The notes beneath the pieces were generated by a model that made no database searches, was not told the DNA's origin, and saw only the letters and a list, made by a program, of their open reading frames with translations. Shown piece by piece: positions 53,781 to 62,916 of a stretch of DNA of 64,000 nt. The translations under genes were made by a program, and so were the position numbers. Source of the stretch: Baekduia soli (GTDB lineage: Bacteria > Actinomycetota > Thermoleophilia > Solirubrobacterales > Solirubrobacteraceae); NCBI RefSeq assembly GCF_007970665.1, contig NZ_CP042430.1, forward strand, positions 4,960,001 to 5,024,000. The letters run 5' to 3'. Numbering within the stretch: position 1 is the first letter of the stretch; every line of letters begins with the position of its first letter.

Positions 53781-55306
53781 CAGCCGACCCTCCGGGCCTG
53801 CCCGGCCCAGTAGCGGTCGCGCACCCGGCGGCGCATGAGCTTGCCCGAGCCGGTCTTGGGCAGCTCGTCGACGAACTCGACCACGCGCGGCTTCTTGTAG
53901 CCGGCCAGGCGCTCGGTGCACGCGGCGACGACCTCGTCCTCGGTGACCGTCATGCCGGGGCGCGGGACGACGACGGCGGTGACCGCCTCGCCCCACTGCT
54001 CGTCGGGCGCGCCGACCACGGCGACCTCCTGGACGGCCTCCAGGCTGGCGATCGCGTTCTCGACCTCGGCCGGGTAGACGTTGTAGCCGCCGGTCACGAT
54101 CATGTCGCGCTTGCGGTCGACGATGTAGAGGTGGCCGTCGTCGTCCAGGCGGCCGAGGTCGCCCGTGGCCGCCCAGCCCTCGGCGTCGATCGTCTCGGCC
54201 GTGAGCTCGGGCTTGCCCCAGTAGCCCGCCATCACCGTGTCGCCGCGGACGACGATCTCGCCCACCTCGCCCGCGGGGAGGTCGGTGCCGTCGTCGCCGA
54301 CGATGCGCAGCTCCACGAACGGGTTGACGCGGCCCGCGGAGGCCAGCCGCTGCGGCGGCGGCCCCGAGGCGTCGAAGCGGTGGTCGCGCTGCGACAGCGC
54401 GGTCAGCGGCATCGGCGTCTCCGACAGCCCGAAGAACTGCACGAACACGTCGCCGAAGACCCGGACGGCGCGCGCGAGGCGGTCGGGGGCGATGCCCGAG
54501 CCGCCGTACATGATGGTCCTGATGCTCGACAGGTCGCGGCCGCCCGCCTCGGCGTCGGGCAGCATCAGGTTGAGCATCGTGGGCACGAGCGGCAGCGTCG
54601 TGACCCGGTCGCGCTCGATGGCGTCGAGCACCGCCGCGGGCTCGAAGGCGGCGTGCACGAGGTGGCACGCGCCGCGCGCGGAGTAGGTCGGCTCGACGTA
54701 GCCGCTGAAGTGGCTCAGCGGCGCCACATGCAGCACGACGTCCTCGGGGTCGACGACCGGCAGCTCGACCATCGAGTTGCGCATCATGGCCACCCAGTTG
54801 GCGTGCGTGAGCATCGCGGCCTTCGGCAGCCCCGTCGTCCCCGACGTGTAGAGCAGCGCGCACAGGTCGCCGGGCGCGGGCGGCGCGTCGGGCGGCTCCG
54901 GCGACCCCGCCGCCAGCAGCGCCTCGAAGTCCTCGCCGAACACGATGAGCTCGGCGTCGATGCCGTCCAGGCGCCCGGCCCATTCCGGGCTGACCACCAG
55001 CGCGCGGGCGGCGCAGTCGGCGACGATGCCCCGCACTTCGTCGGGGTGCAGCTTGTCGCTCGGCGCGACCCGGACGTAGCCGCCGGTGAAGATGCCGTGG
55101 GAGGCCTCGATGTAGGCGGGGCTGTTGGGGGCCACGAGGGCCACGCGGTCGCCGGGCTGCAGCCCGCGCGCCCGCAGCCCGCTCGCGAAGCGGTGCGCCC
55201 GGTCGCCCAGCTCGCGGTAGGTGCGAGTGACGGGCCCGTCCACGAGCGCCGGGCGGCCGGCGAAGCGCCGGTAGCTCGCCTCGAAGATCGCGGCGACCGT
55301 GGTCAC
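53780..55306 (-). CDS. AMP-forming acyl/aryl-CoA ligase
   Basis: The 508-residue ANL-family ligase has the AMP-binding loop ALLYTSGTTGLPKAAMLTH (about 150-168), QFFGLSETPMPLTA (A5 motif), GWAATGDLGRLDDDGHLYIVDRKRDMI (A7 and A8 hinge) and VYPAEVENAIASLE, and the C-terminal catalytic Lys in LPKTGSGKLMRRRVRD. It activates a carboxylic acid to its CoA ester with ATP. Translation starts at a GTG (55304-55306) overlapping the thiolase stop. The substrate may be a fatty, beta-keto or aromatic acid; nothing in the sequence decides this. Confidence 0.91.
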   Translation of the reverse strand: MTTVAAIFEASYRRFAGRPALVDGPVTRTYRELGDRAHRFASGLRARGLQPGDRVALVAPNSPAYIEASHGIFTGGYVRVAPSDKLHPDEVRGIVADCAARALVVSPEWAGRLDGIDAELIVFGEDFEALLAAGSPEPPDAPPAPGDLCALLYTSGTTGLPKAAMLTHANWVAMMRNSMVELPVVDPEDVVLHVAPLSHFSGYVEPTYSARGACHLVHAAFEPAAVLDAIERDRVTTLPLVPTMLNLMLPDAEAGGRDLSSIRTIMYGGSGIAPDRLARAVRVFGDVFVQFFGLSETPMPLTALSQRDHRFDASGPPPQRLASAGRVNPFVELRIVGDDGTDLPAGEVGEIVVRGDTVMAGYWGKPELTAETIDAEGWAATGDLGRLDDDGHLYIVDRKRDMIVTGGYNVYPAEVENAIASLEAVQEVAVVGAPDEQWGEAVTAVVVPRPGMTVTEDEVVAACTERLAGYKKPRVVEFVDELPKTGSGKLMRRRVRDRYWAGQARRVG

Positions 55307-56478
55307 CCCGTCGCCTCCAGGATCGTGACGCAGGCGACGGCCTGGTCGGGCCCGAGGAACCCGCCGGCGTTCTCGGCCAGCGCGATCCGCGCGCCCTGCA
55401 CCTGCCGCGCGCCGGCGCGGCCGCGCAGCTGGTCGGTGAGCTCGACGAGCTGGGCGCAGCCCGTGGCGCCGACCGGGTGGCCCTTGCTGAGCAGGCCGCC
55501 GCTGGGGTTGACGGGGATGCGGCCGCCCAGCATCGTGGCGCCCGAGGCCAGGAACGCGGGCCCCTCCCCCTCGCCGCACAGCCCGAGCTCCTCGTAGATC
55601 TGCAGCTCGGCCGGCGCCGCGGCGTCGTGGACCTCGGCGACGTCGACGTCGCCCGGTCCGACCCCGGCCTGCGCGTAGGCCTTCTCGGCGGCGCGCTCGA
55701 CGGCGAGCGGCCCGTCGTCGTCGCGGCCCGTGGCCAGCGCCGTCCCGCGCACCTTGACCGCGCCGTCGCCGGCGCGCAGCACGAGCGCCGCGGCGCCGTC
55801 GCCGATCGGCGAGCACATGAGCAGCTTCAGCGGCCCGCTGATCGTCCGGCTGGCGAGCACCTCCTCGACGGTGACCTCGTCGCGGTACTGCGCGTGCGGG
55901 TTCAGCGCGCCGTGGTGGTGGTTCTTGACCGCGACCTGGGCGAAGTCGCGCTCCGTCGCGCCGCTGCGTTCCATGTAGCGCTCGGCCAGCAGCGCGTAGA
56001 TGTCCATGAACAGCGAGCCCGTGCCGGGCGTGCCGTCCTCGCCGTAGACGAATGTCTCCAGGTCGCCCCGGCGCTCGAGGTCGATCCCCGCGCCGAGCGC
56101 GGCGAACGGACGCTTCCGGTCGGCGTGCGCCATCTTCTCCGCGCCGACCACCAGCGCGGTCTCGCACTGGCCCGAGGCGACGGCCATCCACGCCAGGTGG
56201 AAGGCCGACGACGCCGAGGCGCACGCGTTCTCCACGTTGAAGATCGGGATCCCGAGCAGGCCCGTCTCGCGCAGCGCGGTCTCCCCGCGGATCATCTCCT
56301 GGCCGGTGATCAGGCCGGCGGTGGCGTTGGCGAAGAACGCCAGCTCGACGTCGGCGGGACCGAGCCCGGCGTCCTCGAGCGCCCCGCCGACCGCCTGGGC
56401 GGCCAGCGACCGCAGCGGCGTGTCGAGGAACTTGCCGAACGGCGTCATGGCCGCGCCGGCGACGGAGACGTCCCTCAT
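55303..56478 (-). CDS. thiolase (SCP-x / acetyl-CoA acetyltransferase type)
   Basis: The 391-residue thiolase-fold enzyme belongs to the lipid-transfer-protein (SCP-x-like) thiolase group: NVENACASASSAF with nucleophile Cys86, VAEVHDAAAPAELQIYEELGL (active-site His region), PVNPSGGLLSKGHPVGATGCAQ with His and second Cys. These thiolases often act on branched or cyclic beta-keto acyl-CoAs, for example in sterol side-chain or terpene breakdown. It overlaps the ACAD gene upstream (56475-56478) and the ligase downstream. Cleavage of a beta-ketoacyl-CoA is the likely role in this operon. Confidence 0.9.
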   Translation of the reverse strand: MRDVSVAGAAMTPFGKFLDTPLRSLAAQAVGGALEDAGLGPADVELAFFANATAGLITGQEMIRGETALRETGLLGIPIFNVENACASASSAFHLAWMAVASGQCETALVVGAEKMAHADRKRPFAALGAGIDLERRGDLETFVYGEDGTPGTGSLFMDIYALLAERYMERSGATERDFAQVAVKNHHHGALNPHAQYRDEVTVEEVLASRTISGPLKLLMCSPIGDGAAALVLRAGDGAVKVRGTALATGRDDDGPLAVERAAEKAYAQAGVGPGDVDVAEVHDAAAPAELQIYEELGLCGEGEGPAFLASGATMLGGRIPVNPSGGLLSKGHPVGATGCAQLVELTDQLRGRAGARQVQGARIALAENAGGFLGPDQAVACVTILEATG

Positions 56479-57614
56479 GCCCCCACCGCCACGGCGCTGG
56501 AGCGGAGCACCTCGCGCGCGATGACGAGCTGCTGGATCGTCGGCGTGCCCTCCTCGAACCAGTTCAGCCGCGCATCCCGGTACAGCCGCTCGACGGGATG
56601 GCGGCGCGTGTACCCGATGCCGCCGTGGACGAGGATGGCGCGGTCGGTCACGCGGCCGACGGCCTCCAGCCCGAACAGCTTGCACACGGAGGCCTCGCGC
56701 GGGATCCGCCGGCCGGCGTCCCACTTGTCGGCCGCGTCGTCGAGCATGAGGCGCAGCGCGTGGATGTCGACCTCCATCTCGGCGATGTAGCGCTGGACGG
56801 CCTGGCGCTGGGCGATCGGCTTGCCGAACGTCTCGCGCTCCAGCGCGTGCTTGACCGACAGCTCCATGGCGTACTCGGCGGTGCCCAGGGACGAGGCGGC
56901 CACGAACACGCGGCTGATCTCCAGCGCGCGCTCCATCTTGGTCAGGCCGTCGCCCTCCTCGCCCAGGCGATTGGCGACCGGGACCCGCACGTCGGTGAAC
57001 GTGAGCAGCCCGTGCTGGCCGCCCTTGCAGCCCATGGTCTCCGGCAGCGCCTCGATCGCGAAGCCGGGCGTGTCGCGCTCGACGACGATCGCCGACAGCG
57101 TCGCCGGGTCAGTCTTGGCGAACACGATGAAGTGCGACGCGAAGTCCGAGTTGGTGATCATCCACTTGCGGCCGTTGATCACGTAGTCGTCGCCCTCGCG
57201 CCGCGCCGTGGTCGACGTGTCCAGCCCGGTCCCCGAGTCCGGTTCGGTCAGCCCGAAGGCCACGGACTTCGTGCCCGCCGCGACGCCGGGCAGGATGGCC
57301 TCGCGCTGGGCGTCGTCGCCGAGCTCGTAGAGCGCGTGGCCGATCGAGTTGTGGACGTGCACGAGCGCCCGGATCCCGCCGTGCACCTTGGAGACCTCGG
57401 CGATCAGCGGCAGGTACTGGCGCACGGTCATGCCGTGGCCGCCGTAGGCCTCCGGGATCAGCCAGCCGAACCCCCCGATCCGCTCCAGGGCCGGCCACAG
57501 CTTGTCCCGGGGGATCGACTCGGTGTCCTCGATCTCGGCCTCCAGCGACGCGACATCCTGCCACAGGCCGTCGAACGCCTGCGCGCGGAGCTGCTCATAG
57601 GCTTGCGTGTCCAT
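56475..57614 (-). CDS. acyl-CoA dehydrogenase (second)
   Basis: A 379-residue acyl-CoA dehydrogenase with MTVRQYLPLIAEVSKVHGG, FGLTEPDSGTGLDTSTTARREGDDYVING (about 126-154), WMITNSDFASHFIVFAKT and the C-terminal LNWFEEGTPTIQQLVIAREVL carrying the catalytic Glu equivalent. It oxidises an acyl-CoA in the pathway of the neighbouring ligase and hydratase. The ATG at 57612-57614 is preceded by the sequence GGAGGACACC, a good ribosome binding site. Compared with the ACAD at 40480-41637 it is shorter at the N-terminus and clearly a separate paralogue. Confidence 0.91.
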   Translation of the reverse strand: MDTQAYEQLRAQAFDGLWQDVASLEAEIEDTESIPRDKLWPALERIGGFGWLIPEAYGGHGMTVRQYLPLIAEVSKVHGGIRALVHVHNSIGHALYELGDDAQREAILPGVAAGTKSVAFGLTEPDSGTGLDTSTTARREGDDYVINGRKWMITNSDFASHFIVFAKTDPATLSAIVVERDTPGFAIEALPETMGCKGGQHGLLTFTDVRVPVANRLGEEGDGLTKMERALEISRVFVAASSLGTAEYAMELSVKHALERETFGKPIAQRQAVQRYIAEMEVDIHALRLMLDDAADKWDAGRRIPREASVCKLFGLEAVGRVTDRAILVHGGIGYTRRHPVERLYRDARLNWFEEGTPTIQQLVIAREVLRSSAVAVGA

Positions 57615-57628
57615 GGTGTCCTCCTAGA

Positions 57629-58294
57629 TCAGTGCATCAGGAAGCCGATGTCCTGCAACGGCTTCCCACGCTCGACGAGGATGGTGTCGGGCGAGAACTC
57701 CTGGACGAACTCGTGGCCGCGCTCGAGCGCGATCGTGATGAACTCGTCCAGCCGGGCCATCGCGCCGACGTCGACGTTGTCGGGATAGCCGGCGATGTCG
57801 TGCAGGACGATCGTCGACCAGTCGCGCGTCTCGATGTCGTCCAGCGCCCGGCCGACCCACCCCTCCTTGTCGTCCCAGTCGTGCGGCAGCGAGTTGAAGA
57901 ACACGATCGTCGCGCCGTCCTCCTGGAGGCGCTGGACGTCGATCTTCTTGAACACGCGGTCGTTGACGATGCCCGCGTTGCAGAAGGGCCGGTAGAGGCG
58001 GTCGGGGTGGGCGAGGTCGCCGAGCACGTCGAACGTGCTCTTGACCTCGACGTCGTACGCGTCGTCGCGGTCGATGTCGCCGAGCGAGTAGACGTGGTTG
58101 TAGGAGTGGTTGGCGATCCAGTGGCCCTCGTCGCGGGCGCGCTCCAGCACGCCGCGCAGCTCGGGCCAGAGCAGCAGCCGGCGCCCGACGACGAAGAACG
58201 TGGTCTTGATGGCGCGCGCCTTGAGCACGTCGAGGACGTGCGGGGTCCAGACGGCGTGCGGGCCGTTGTCGAACGTCAGGGTCAGCTTGGCCAT
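57629..58294 (-). CDS. NodB-fold polysaccharide deacetylase-like protein
   Basis: A 221-residue protein with a NodB-like (CE4) fold. Motif 1 is TFDNGPH (residues 7-13), where the second Asp of the usual TFDDGP metal site is replaced by Asn; motif 2 is the intact NHSYNH (HxxxH, about 77-82). ARAIKTTFFVVGRRLL and TIVLHDIAGYPDN also match. No signal peptide is present, which is unusual for a sugar deacetylase and suggests a cytoplasmic deacylase or amidohydrolase acting on a small molecule. It stands inside a catabolic operon (14 bases after the Fe-ADH), so a role in opening an amide or ester intermediate is possible; the Asn change may weaken metal binding. Confidence 0.78.
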   Translation of the reverse strand: MAKLTLTFDNGPHAVWTPHVLDVLKARAIKTTFFVVGRRLLLWPELRGVLERARDEGHWIANHSYNHVYSLGDIDRDDAYDVEVKSTFDVLGDLAHPDRLYRPFCNAGIVNDRVFKKIDVQRLQEDGATIVFFNSLPHDWDDKEGWVGRALDDIETRDWSTIVLHDIAGYPDNVDVGAMARLDEFITIALERGHEFVQEFSPDTILVERGKPLQDIGFLMH

Positions 58295-58318
58295 GGCGGC
58301 TCCTTCATCGGGTCGCGG

Positions 58319-59506
58319 CTACCACGCCGCCTGGAAGAGGTCGAGCAGGTCGGCGCGTGTCAGCGGCCGCGGGTTGACCGCGGCGCCCATGTCGCCCAGG
58401 ACGCGGTCGGCGACGTCGTCGAGCTCGGGCCGGGTGGCGCCGGCAGAGCTGAGCGTGTGCGGAACGCCGAAGCGCTCCAGGCGCCCGATGAACGCCGCGA
58501 GCCCGTCGATGACCGCGGCCGCGGCGGCGTCGGGCGCCAGGCCGCCGACGTCGACGCCCAGTGGCTCGGCCAGGCGCACGATGCGGTCGCCGACGACGCC
58601 GGCGTTGAAGCGCAGGACGTGCGGCAGCATGATCGCCGACGTGACGCCGTGCATCATGTCGAACTGCGCGGCGAGCTGGTGGCCGATGGCGTGCGACAGC
58701 CCGGCCCCCACGTTGGTCAGGGCGTAGATCGCCAGCCAGGCCCCGAGCAGGCACTCGCTGCGGGCCTCGAGCCGGTCCTCCTGCGCGCTCTCCTCAAGGT
58801 GGGCGCGCATGATCCGCAGGCTCTCGGCGCCCAGCGCGTCCATGAACGGCACGTGGCGCCGCGACAGCGTGCCCTCCACGGCGTGGTCCAGCGCGCGCAC
58901 GCCCGAGGCCGCCCACAGGTCGGCCGGCGTGCGCAGCGCCAGCTCGCCGTCGAGGATCACCGCGGTCGGCGCGAACGCCGGCCCGACATACAGGTGCTTC
59001 TCGTGGCGGTCGAGATCGGTGATCCCGAACAGGTTGGTGTGCTCGGAGCCCGAGAGCGTGGTGGGGACCGCGATGTGGGGCGGTGCCGTGGCCGGCAGCG
59101 CGGGCACCTCGAGCTGGTCGGGGTAGGTGAAGCGGATGTGGTGCTCGTCGAACTGCCCGGCCGCCTCGATGCCGGCGGCCAGGCACAGCGCGACGCCCTT
59201 GGCGCAGTCGATCGGCGTGCCGCCGCCGACCGACACGAGCGTCTCGGCCCCGGCGGCGCGCGCGGCCTGCGCCGCCTCGATCACCGCGGTGCGCGGGACG
59301 TGCTGGGCGACCCCGGCGTGCACGCCGGCCAGGCGGTCGCCGAGGATGTCGCGCAGCTGGTCGTCGAGGCCGCTCGCGAGCAGGGTCCGCGACGCGATGA
59401 CGAACGCCCGGCCGTCGACGAGGTCGGCCAGGCCGGCCAGCGCGCCCGGGCCGTACCGGACCTCGGCGGTCCGCGGGTAGGCGAAGCGCCCCGTCAGCGC
59501 GCTCAC
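58319..59506 (-). CDS. iron-containing alcohol dehydrogenase (maleylacetate reductase-like)
   Basis: The 395-residue protein has the dehydroquinate-synthase-like fold of group III alcohol dehydrogenases: SVGGGTPIDCAKGVAL (about 91-106; NAD-binding GGGxxxD), PTTLSGSEHTNLFGITD (about 149-165), and metal ligands in RALDHAVEGTLS, SHAIGHQLAAQFDMMHG and LPHVLRFN. It resembles maleylacetate reductases and other Fe-ADHs; the GSEHT stretch is close to that of maleylacetate reductase. The GTG at 59504-59506 overlaps the HpcH stop (GTGA). It would reduce or oxidise a carbonyl or alcohol intermediate with NAD(P). Confidence 0.87.
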   Translation of the reverse strand: MSALTGRFAYPRTAEVRYGPGALAGLADLVDGRAFVIASRTLLASGLDDQLRDILGDRLAGVHAGVAQHVPRTAVIEAAQAARAAGAETLVSVGGGTPIDCAKGVALCLAAGIEAAGQFDEHHIRFTYPDQLEVPALPATAPPHIAVPTTLSGSEHTNLFGITDLDRHEKHLYVGPAFAPTAVILDGELALRTPADLWAASGVRALDHAVEGTLSRRHVPFMDALGAESLRIMRAHLEESAQEDRLEARSECLLGAWLAIYALTNVGAGLSHAIGHQLAAQFDMMHGVTSAIMLPHVLRFNAGVVGDRIVRLAEPLGVDVGGLAPDAAAAAVIDGLAAFIGRLERFGVPHTLSSAGATRPELDDVADRVLGDMGAAVNPRPLTRADLLDLFQAAW

Positions 59507-60294
59507 GCCGGCGCGGCCGCCAGGATGGCCCGGAACTGCTCGACCTCGGCACGGGCGGCGTGCCACAGGATCTGGCTGTCGACGTCGGCGCCGATCATGC
59601 GGGCCCCGAGGCGGACCCACTCGGCGGCCTTCTCCGCGCCCTCGGTGAAGATCCCGACGGTCTTGCCCGTCGTCGCGGCGCGGGCGCACACGTCCTGGAA
59701 GGTCTCCCGGACGCTGGGATGGTCGACCTCGCCGGGCACGCCGAGCGACTGCGACAGGTCGTAGGGCGCGATCATGACCACGTCGAGCCCGTCGATGGCC
59801 AGGATCTCGTCGATCGACTCGTAGGCCGAGCGGCCCTCGAGCAGGATGCCGACGATCACCGCCTCCGACGCCTCGGCGTAGTAGTCGGGGCCCTTGGCGG
59901 CCGAGTAGTCGGCCGAGCGCACGAACGGGCACAGACCACGGGCGCCCCTCGGCGCGAAGCGCGCCGCCCGCACGGCCGCGCGGGCCTCGTCCGGGGTGTC
60001 CACGTGCGGGACGAGCACGCCCGCGGCGCCGACGTTCAGCACGGCGCAGATGAGCTCCGGGCGGTTGGCCAGCACGCGCGACATCGCCGGGATCCCGCGC
60101 CCGTGCGCGGCGCGCATCATGTTCTCGGCGACCTCGATGCCGAACGCGCCGTGCTCGAGGTCGACGACGACGAAGTCGTAGCCCGCCAGCGCGAAGATCT
60201 CGACCAGCCCGGGCGCCGGAAGCTGGACGAACGGACCGGCGACGGCCTCGCCGGCGGCCCACTTCTCACGGATCTTGTGCGCGTCTGCGTGCAT
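59503..60294 (-). CDS. HpcH/HpaI family aldolase
   Basis: A 263-residue class II pyruvate aldolase of the HpcH/HpaI family: FVQLPAPGLVEIFALAGYDFVVVDLEHGAFG (22-52; the first acidic metal-ligand region), GVLVPHVDTPDEARAAVRAARF (about 93-114), GARGLCPFVRSADYS and a second acid in LLEGRSAYESIDEI. It cleaves a 4-hydroxy-2-oxo acid to pyruvate plus an aldehyde, or citryl-CoA-like substrates. It is the first gene of the minus-strand operon and lies behind a 113-base region with a repeated CACACGTTCG element. Confidence 0.88.
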   Translation of the reverse strand: MHADAHKIREKWAAGEAVAGPFVQLPAPGLVEIFALAGYDFVVVDLEHGAFGIEVAENMMRAAHGRGIPAMSRVLANRPELICAVLNVGAAGVLVPHVDTPDEARAAVRAARFAPRGARGLCPFVRSADYSAAKGPDYYAEASEAVIVGILLEGRSAYESIDEILAIDGLDVVMIAPYDLSQSLGVPGEVDHPSVRETFQDVCARAATTGKTVGIFTEGAEKAAEWVRLGARMIGADVDSQILWHAARAEVEQFRAILAAAPA

Positions 60295-60322
60295 GGGTCA
60301 AACCTCGCTGTGGCGGGGAGTG

Positions 60323-60365
60323 CACACGTTCGCGCACTCGATGGGTCATGGCTACCACACGTTCG
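60323..60365. promoter_or_regulatory. repeat CACACGTTCG x2, 33 bp apart
   Basis: Exact copies at 60323-60332 and 60356-60365 are three helical turns apart, each partly palindromic. They lie upstream of the HpcH-led catabolic operon and are a candidate site for its regulator. Confidence 0.35.
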
Positions 60366-60407
60366 TGGCGCCCGGCCCCGCACAAACGGAGGTGCTCGAC
60401 GGCCGGC

Positions 60408-61904
60408 TCAGTCGGGCACGTAGGGCGGCTCGCCCAGCGGGGCGGCGGCCCCGATCTCGCCGAGCACGTCGAGGTGCTCGCCCGGCGCGCCGCGCGCCCG
60501 GGGGATCAGCAGCGCGAACCCGGCGCCCACCAGCGCCATCGTGGCGCCCACGACGAACGCGGTCCGGAACCCGGACTCCGCCGGCGCCGTGCTGCCCGCC
60601 GCGGCGCTGCCGGCGAGGATCGTCGCGACCACCTGGCCGCCGAGCGCGGCGCCGATGCCGCGCATGACCGTGTTGACGCCGGTGGCCTCGCCCGTCTCGC
60701 TGCGGGGCACGGCGTCGATGATGAGGTTGGGCAGGGCCGCGTAGCCGAGCCCGACCCCGGTCAGGGCGACGCTCGTGAGCACCAGGACCAGCAGGTAGCT
60801 GCCGTGGCTCCAGGCCAGCGCGAGCATGCCGGCGCCGTTGATCACGCCGCCGACGGCGAGCGGGATCCGGCTGCCGAAGCGCGCGCCGATCATCCCCGAC
60901 ACCGGCCCGGTGACGAGCATGAGCAGCGAGCCGGGCACGAGCAGCAGCCCGGCGATCGTGGCGTCGTCACCGAACCCGAAGCCGCCCGAGCTCGGCGCCT
61001 GCGCGAGCTGGGGCACGAGCACGTAGGACCCGAACATGCCGAAGCCGATGAGGATCGTCACCACGTTGGTCGCCAGCACCGGCGGCTGGCCCAGCGTGCG
61101 CATGTTGACCAGCGGGTGCTCCGTGGCCCGCTCGAGCACCACCCAGCCCGCGAGCACGACCGCGCCGGCGGCGATGAGCCCGAGCGTGCGGGGGCTGGCC
61201 CAGCCCCAGGTCTTGGCCTCGCTGATGGCGACCAGCGGCAGCACGAGCCCCACGGCCATGACCACGGCGCCGCGGATGTCGACGGGCGCCGGACGGCGCA
61301 CGAGCGACTCGGGGATGTAGAGCCGGCAGGCCACGGCGGAGACCGCGCCGACCATGGCGCTCGCCCAGAAGATCCAGTGGTAGTCGGCGTGGTCGACGAG
61401 CAGGCCGCCGACCACCAGGCCCACGCCCGAGCCGACGCCCACCGTCCCCGATATGACGCCCACGCCGGTGCGAACCCGCTCGGGTGGGAATTCGTCGCGG
61501 ATGACGCCGAAGGCCAGCGGGAACACGCCGACCGACGCCCCCTGCACGACGCGCCCGAGGACCACGATGACGAGGGTATCGCCCAGCGCCGAGATCACGT
61601 TGCCGACGGTGAACAGCACGAGGGCCAGGACGAGGATGACGCGCTTGCCGAACATGTCGCCCAGGCGGCCGAAGACCGGCGTCAGGACGGCGGCCGACAC
61701 CATGTAGCCGCTGAACGTCCAGGCCACCGAGCCCGCGTCGGTGTGCAGCGCGCGGATGAGCTCGGACAGCGCCGGGAACAGCGTCGTCTGGCCCATGGCA
61801 TAGGCCATGCCCGCCGAGCCCAGGACCAGGAGGGTGCGGGTGGAGTCAGGGCGCGCGGCGTCGCCGGCCTGGGGCGGGCGCGCCGGTTGCGGGCCGGTGG
61901 GCAC
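60408..61904 (-). CDS. MFS transporter, DHA2-like 14-helix type
   Basis: The 498-residue protein has 14 hydrophobic segments, the start GSAGMAYAMGQTTLFPALSELI, FGRLGDMFGKRVILVLALVL (motif A-like, about 77-96) and VGVGSGVGLVVGGLLVDHAD (motif C-like). It is divergent from the broken LysR gene. It may export a metabolite or drug related to that module. The GTG at 61902-61904 begins a Pro-rich leader of about 22 residues before the first helix; a start at the internal Met near residue 33 is possible. The gene itself shows no disruption. Confidence 0.86.
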   Translation of the reverse strand: MPTGPQPARPPQAGDAARPDSTRTLLVLGSAGMAYAMGQTTLFPALSELIRALHTDAGSVAWTFSGYMVSAAVLTPVFGRLGDMFGKRVILVLALVLFTVGNVISALGDTLVIVVLGRVVQGASVGVFPLAFGVIRDEFPPERVRTGVGVISGTVGVGSGVGLVVGGLLVDHADYHWIFWASAMVGAVSAVACRLYIPESLVRRPAPVDIRGAVVMAVGLVLPLVAISEAKTWGWASPRTLGLIAAGAVVLAGWVVLERATEHPLVNMRTLGQPPVLATNVVTILIGFGMFGSYVLVPQLAQAPSSGGFGFGDDATIAGLLLVPGSLLMLVTGPVSGMIGARFGSRIPLAVGGVINGAGMLALAWSHGSYLLVLVLTSVALTGVGLGYAALPNLIIDAVPRSETGEATGVNTVMRGIGAALGGQVVATILAGSAAAGSTAPAESGFRTAFVVGATMALVGAGFALLIPRARGAPGEHLDVLGEIGAAAPLGEPPYVPD

Positions 61905-61990
61905 GTCCCGCCAACCTAGCTGGCGCAGCGTGGATGCGGAACTGGTGGATCCGCTACGAGCCGTGTCAGCGCGCGGGTATCGTGCGCGCC

Positions 61991-62862
61991 GTGGCGGTCG
62001 ACCTTCGCCATTTCCGGTGTTCATCGTGGTGGCCGAGGAGGGCAACATCGGCCGGGCCGCCGCACGCCTGTTCATCACCCAGCCGGCGCTCTCCCGGCAG
62101 ATGCGCCGGCTCGAGGAGGAGCTCGGCGCGCAGCTGCTCATCCGTGTCCCGCGGGGCGTCGAGCTGACCGGCTCCGGGCGCGAGCTGCTCGACAAGGCAC
62201 GCGTCGCGCTCGCCGCCGCGGAGGACGCGCTGACGATCGGCCGCGGCAGCGAGCCGCGCGGCCGGCTCGCGCTCGGCGTCACCATGGCCTCCCACCAGGA
62301 GTGGTTCGGGCTCGCCGAGGCGTTCCACGAGCGCTACGGCGCGGTCGACATGGAGGTCCACTCCGCGCTGAGCGACGTGCTCCAGCGCCGCGTCGCGGGC
62401 GGCGAGCTGGACGCCGCGATCGTCCTGGAGCCCAACCGGCTGCCGGCGCTGACCTACCACCACATGCGCGACGAGCCCCTGTCGGTGTGGGCGCACCCCG
62501 GGCATCGCCTCGCCGATCGCGGCGAGCTCTCGCTGCGGGACCTCGAGGGCGTACGGGTGCTCCTGGTCGGCGGCGCCGCCGGCAGGACCTCCGGGTTCAA
62601 CCGCCGCGTGCGGCGGCTGTTCGACGCGGCGGGCATGCGCCCGCAGTTCCAGGAGGCCCCCGACCTGGTGCCGATGAACGCGCTGCGCACGCCTGATGCG
62701 CTGTCGGTCTCGGTCGCCACCGGGTTCCCGGACGCCGTCGCGCGGCTGACGCTGGTGCCCGCGGCGTCCATGAGCTACGAGGTCGTGCACCGCACGGATG
62801 CGGGCACCGCGGCGGTGCGCGCGTTCGCCGCCTTCGCGGCACGCCATGCGCGCGGCGCATGA
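61991..62862 (+). pseudogene. LysR-family regulator disrupted by a one-base frameshift
   Basis: From the GTG at 61991 the frame reads VAVDLRHFRC, the standard LysR start, and then derails. The continuation FIVVAEEGNIGRAAARLFITQPALSRQMRRLEEELG is perfect in another frame beginning at 62020. The DNA reads TGTTCATC where TGTTTCATC would be required, so one T is missing at about 62020-62022. The remaining 280 residues are a complete HTH (SRQMRRLEEELG) and effector domain (LTYHHMRDEPLSVWAHPGH, ATGFPDAVARL), without other stops. If the loss is real the protein is lost; if a consensus error, the gene is intact. It sits divergently from the MFS transporter gene. Confidence 0.8.
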
Positions 62863-62916
62863 CGCGCACGCGATCGGCATTGGATCGCCGGAGCGACGGG
62901 TCATAGCGTCGCGCCC

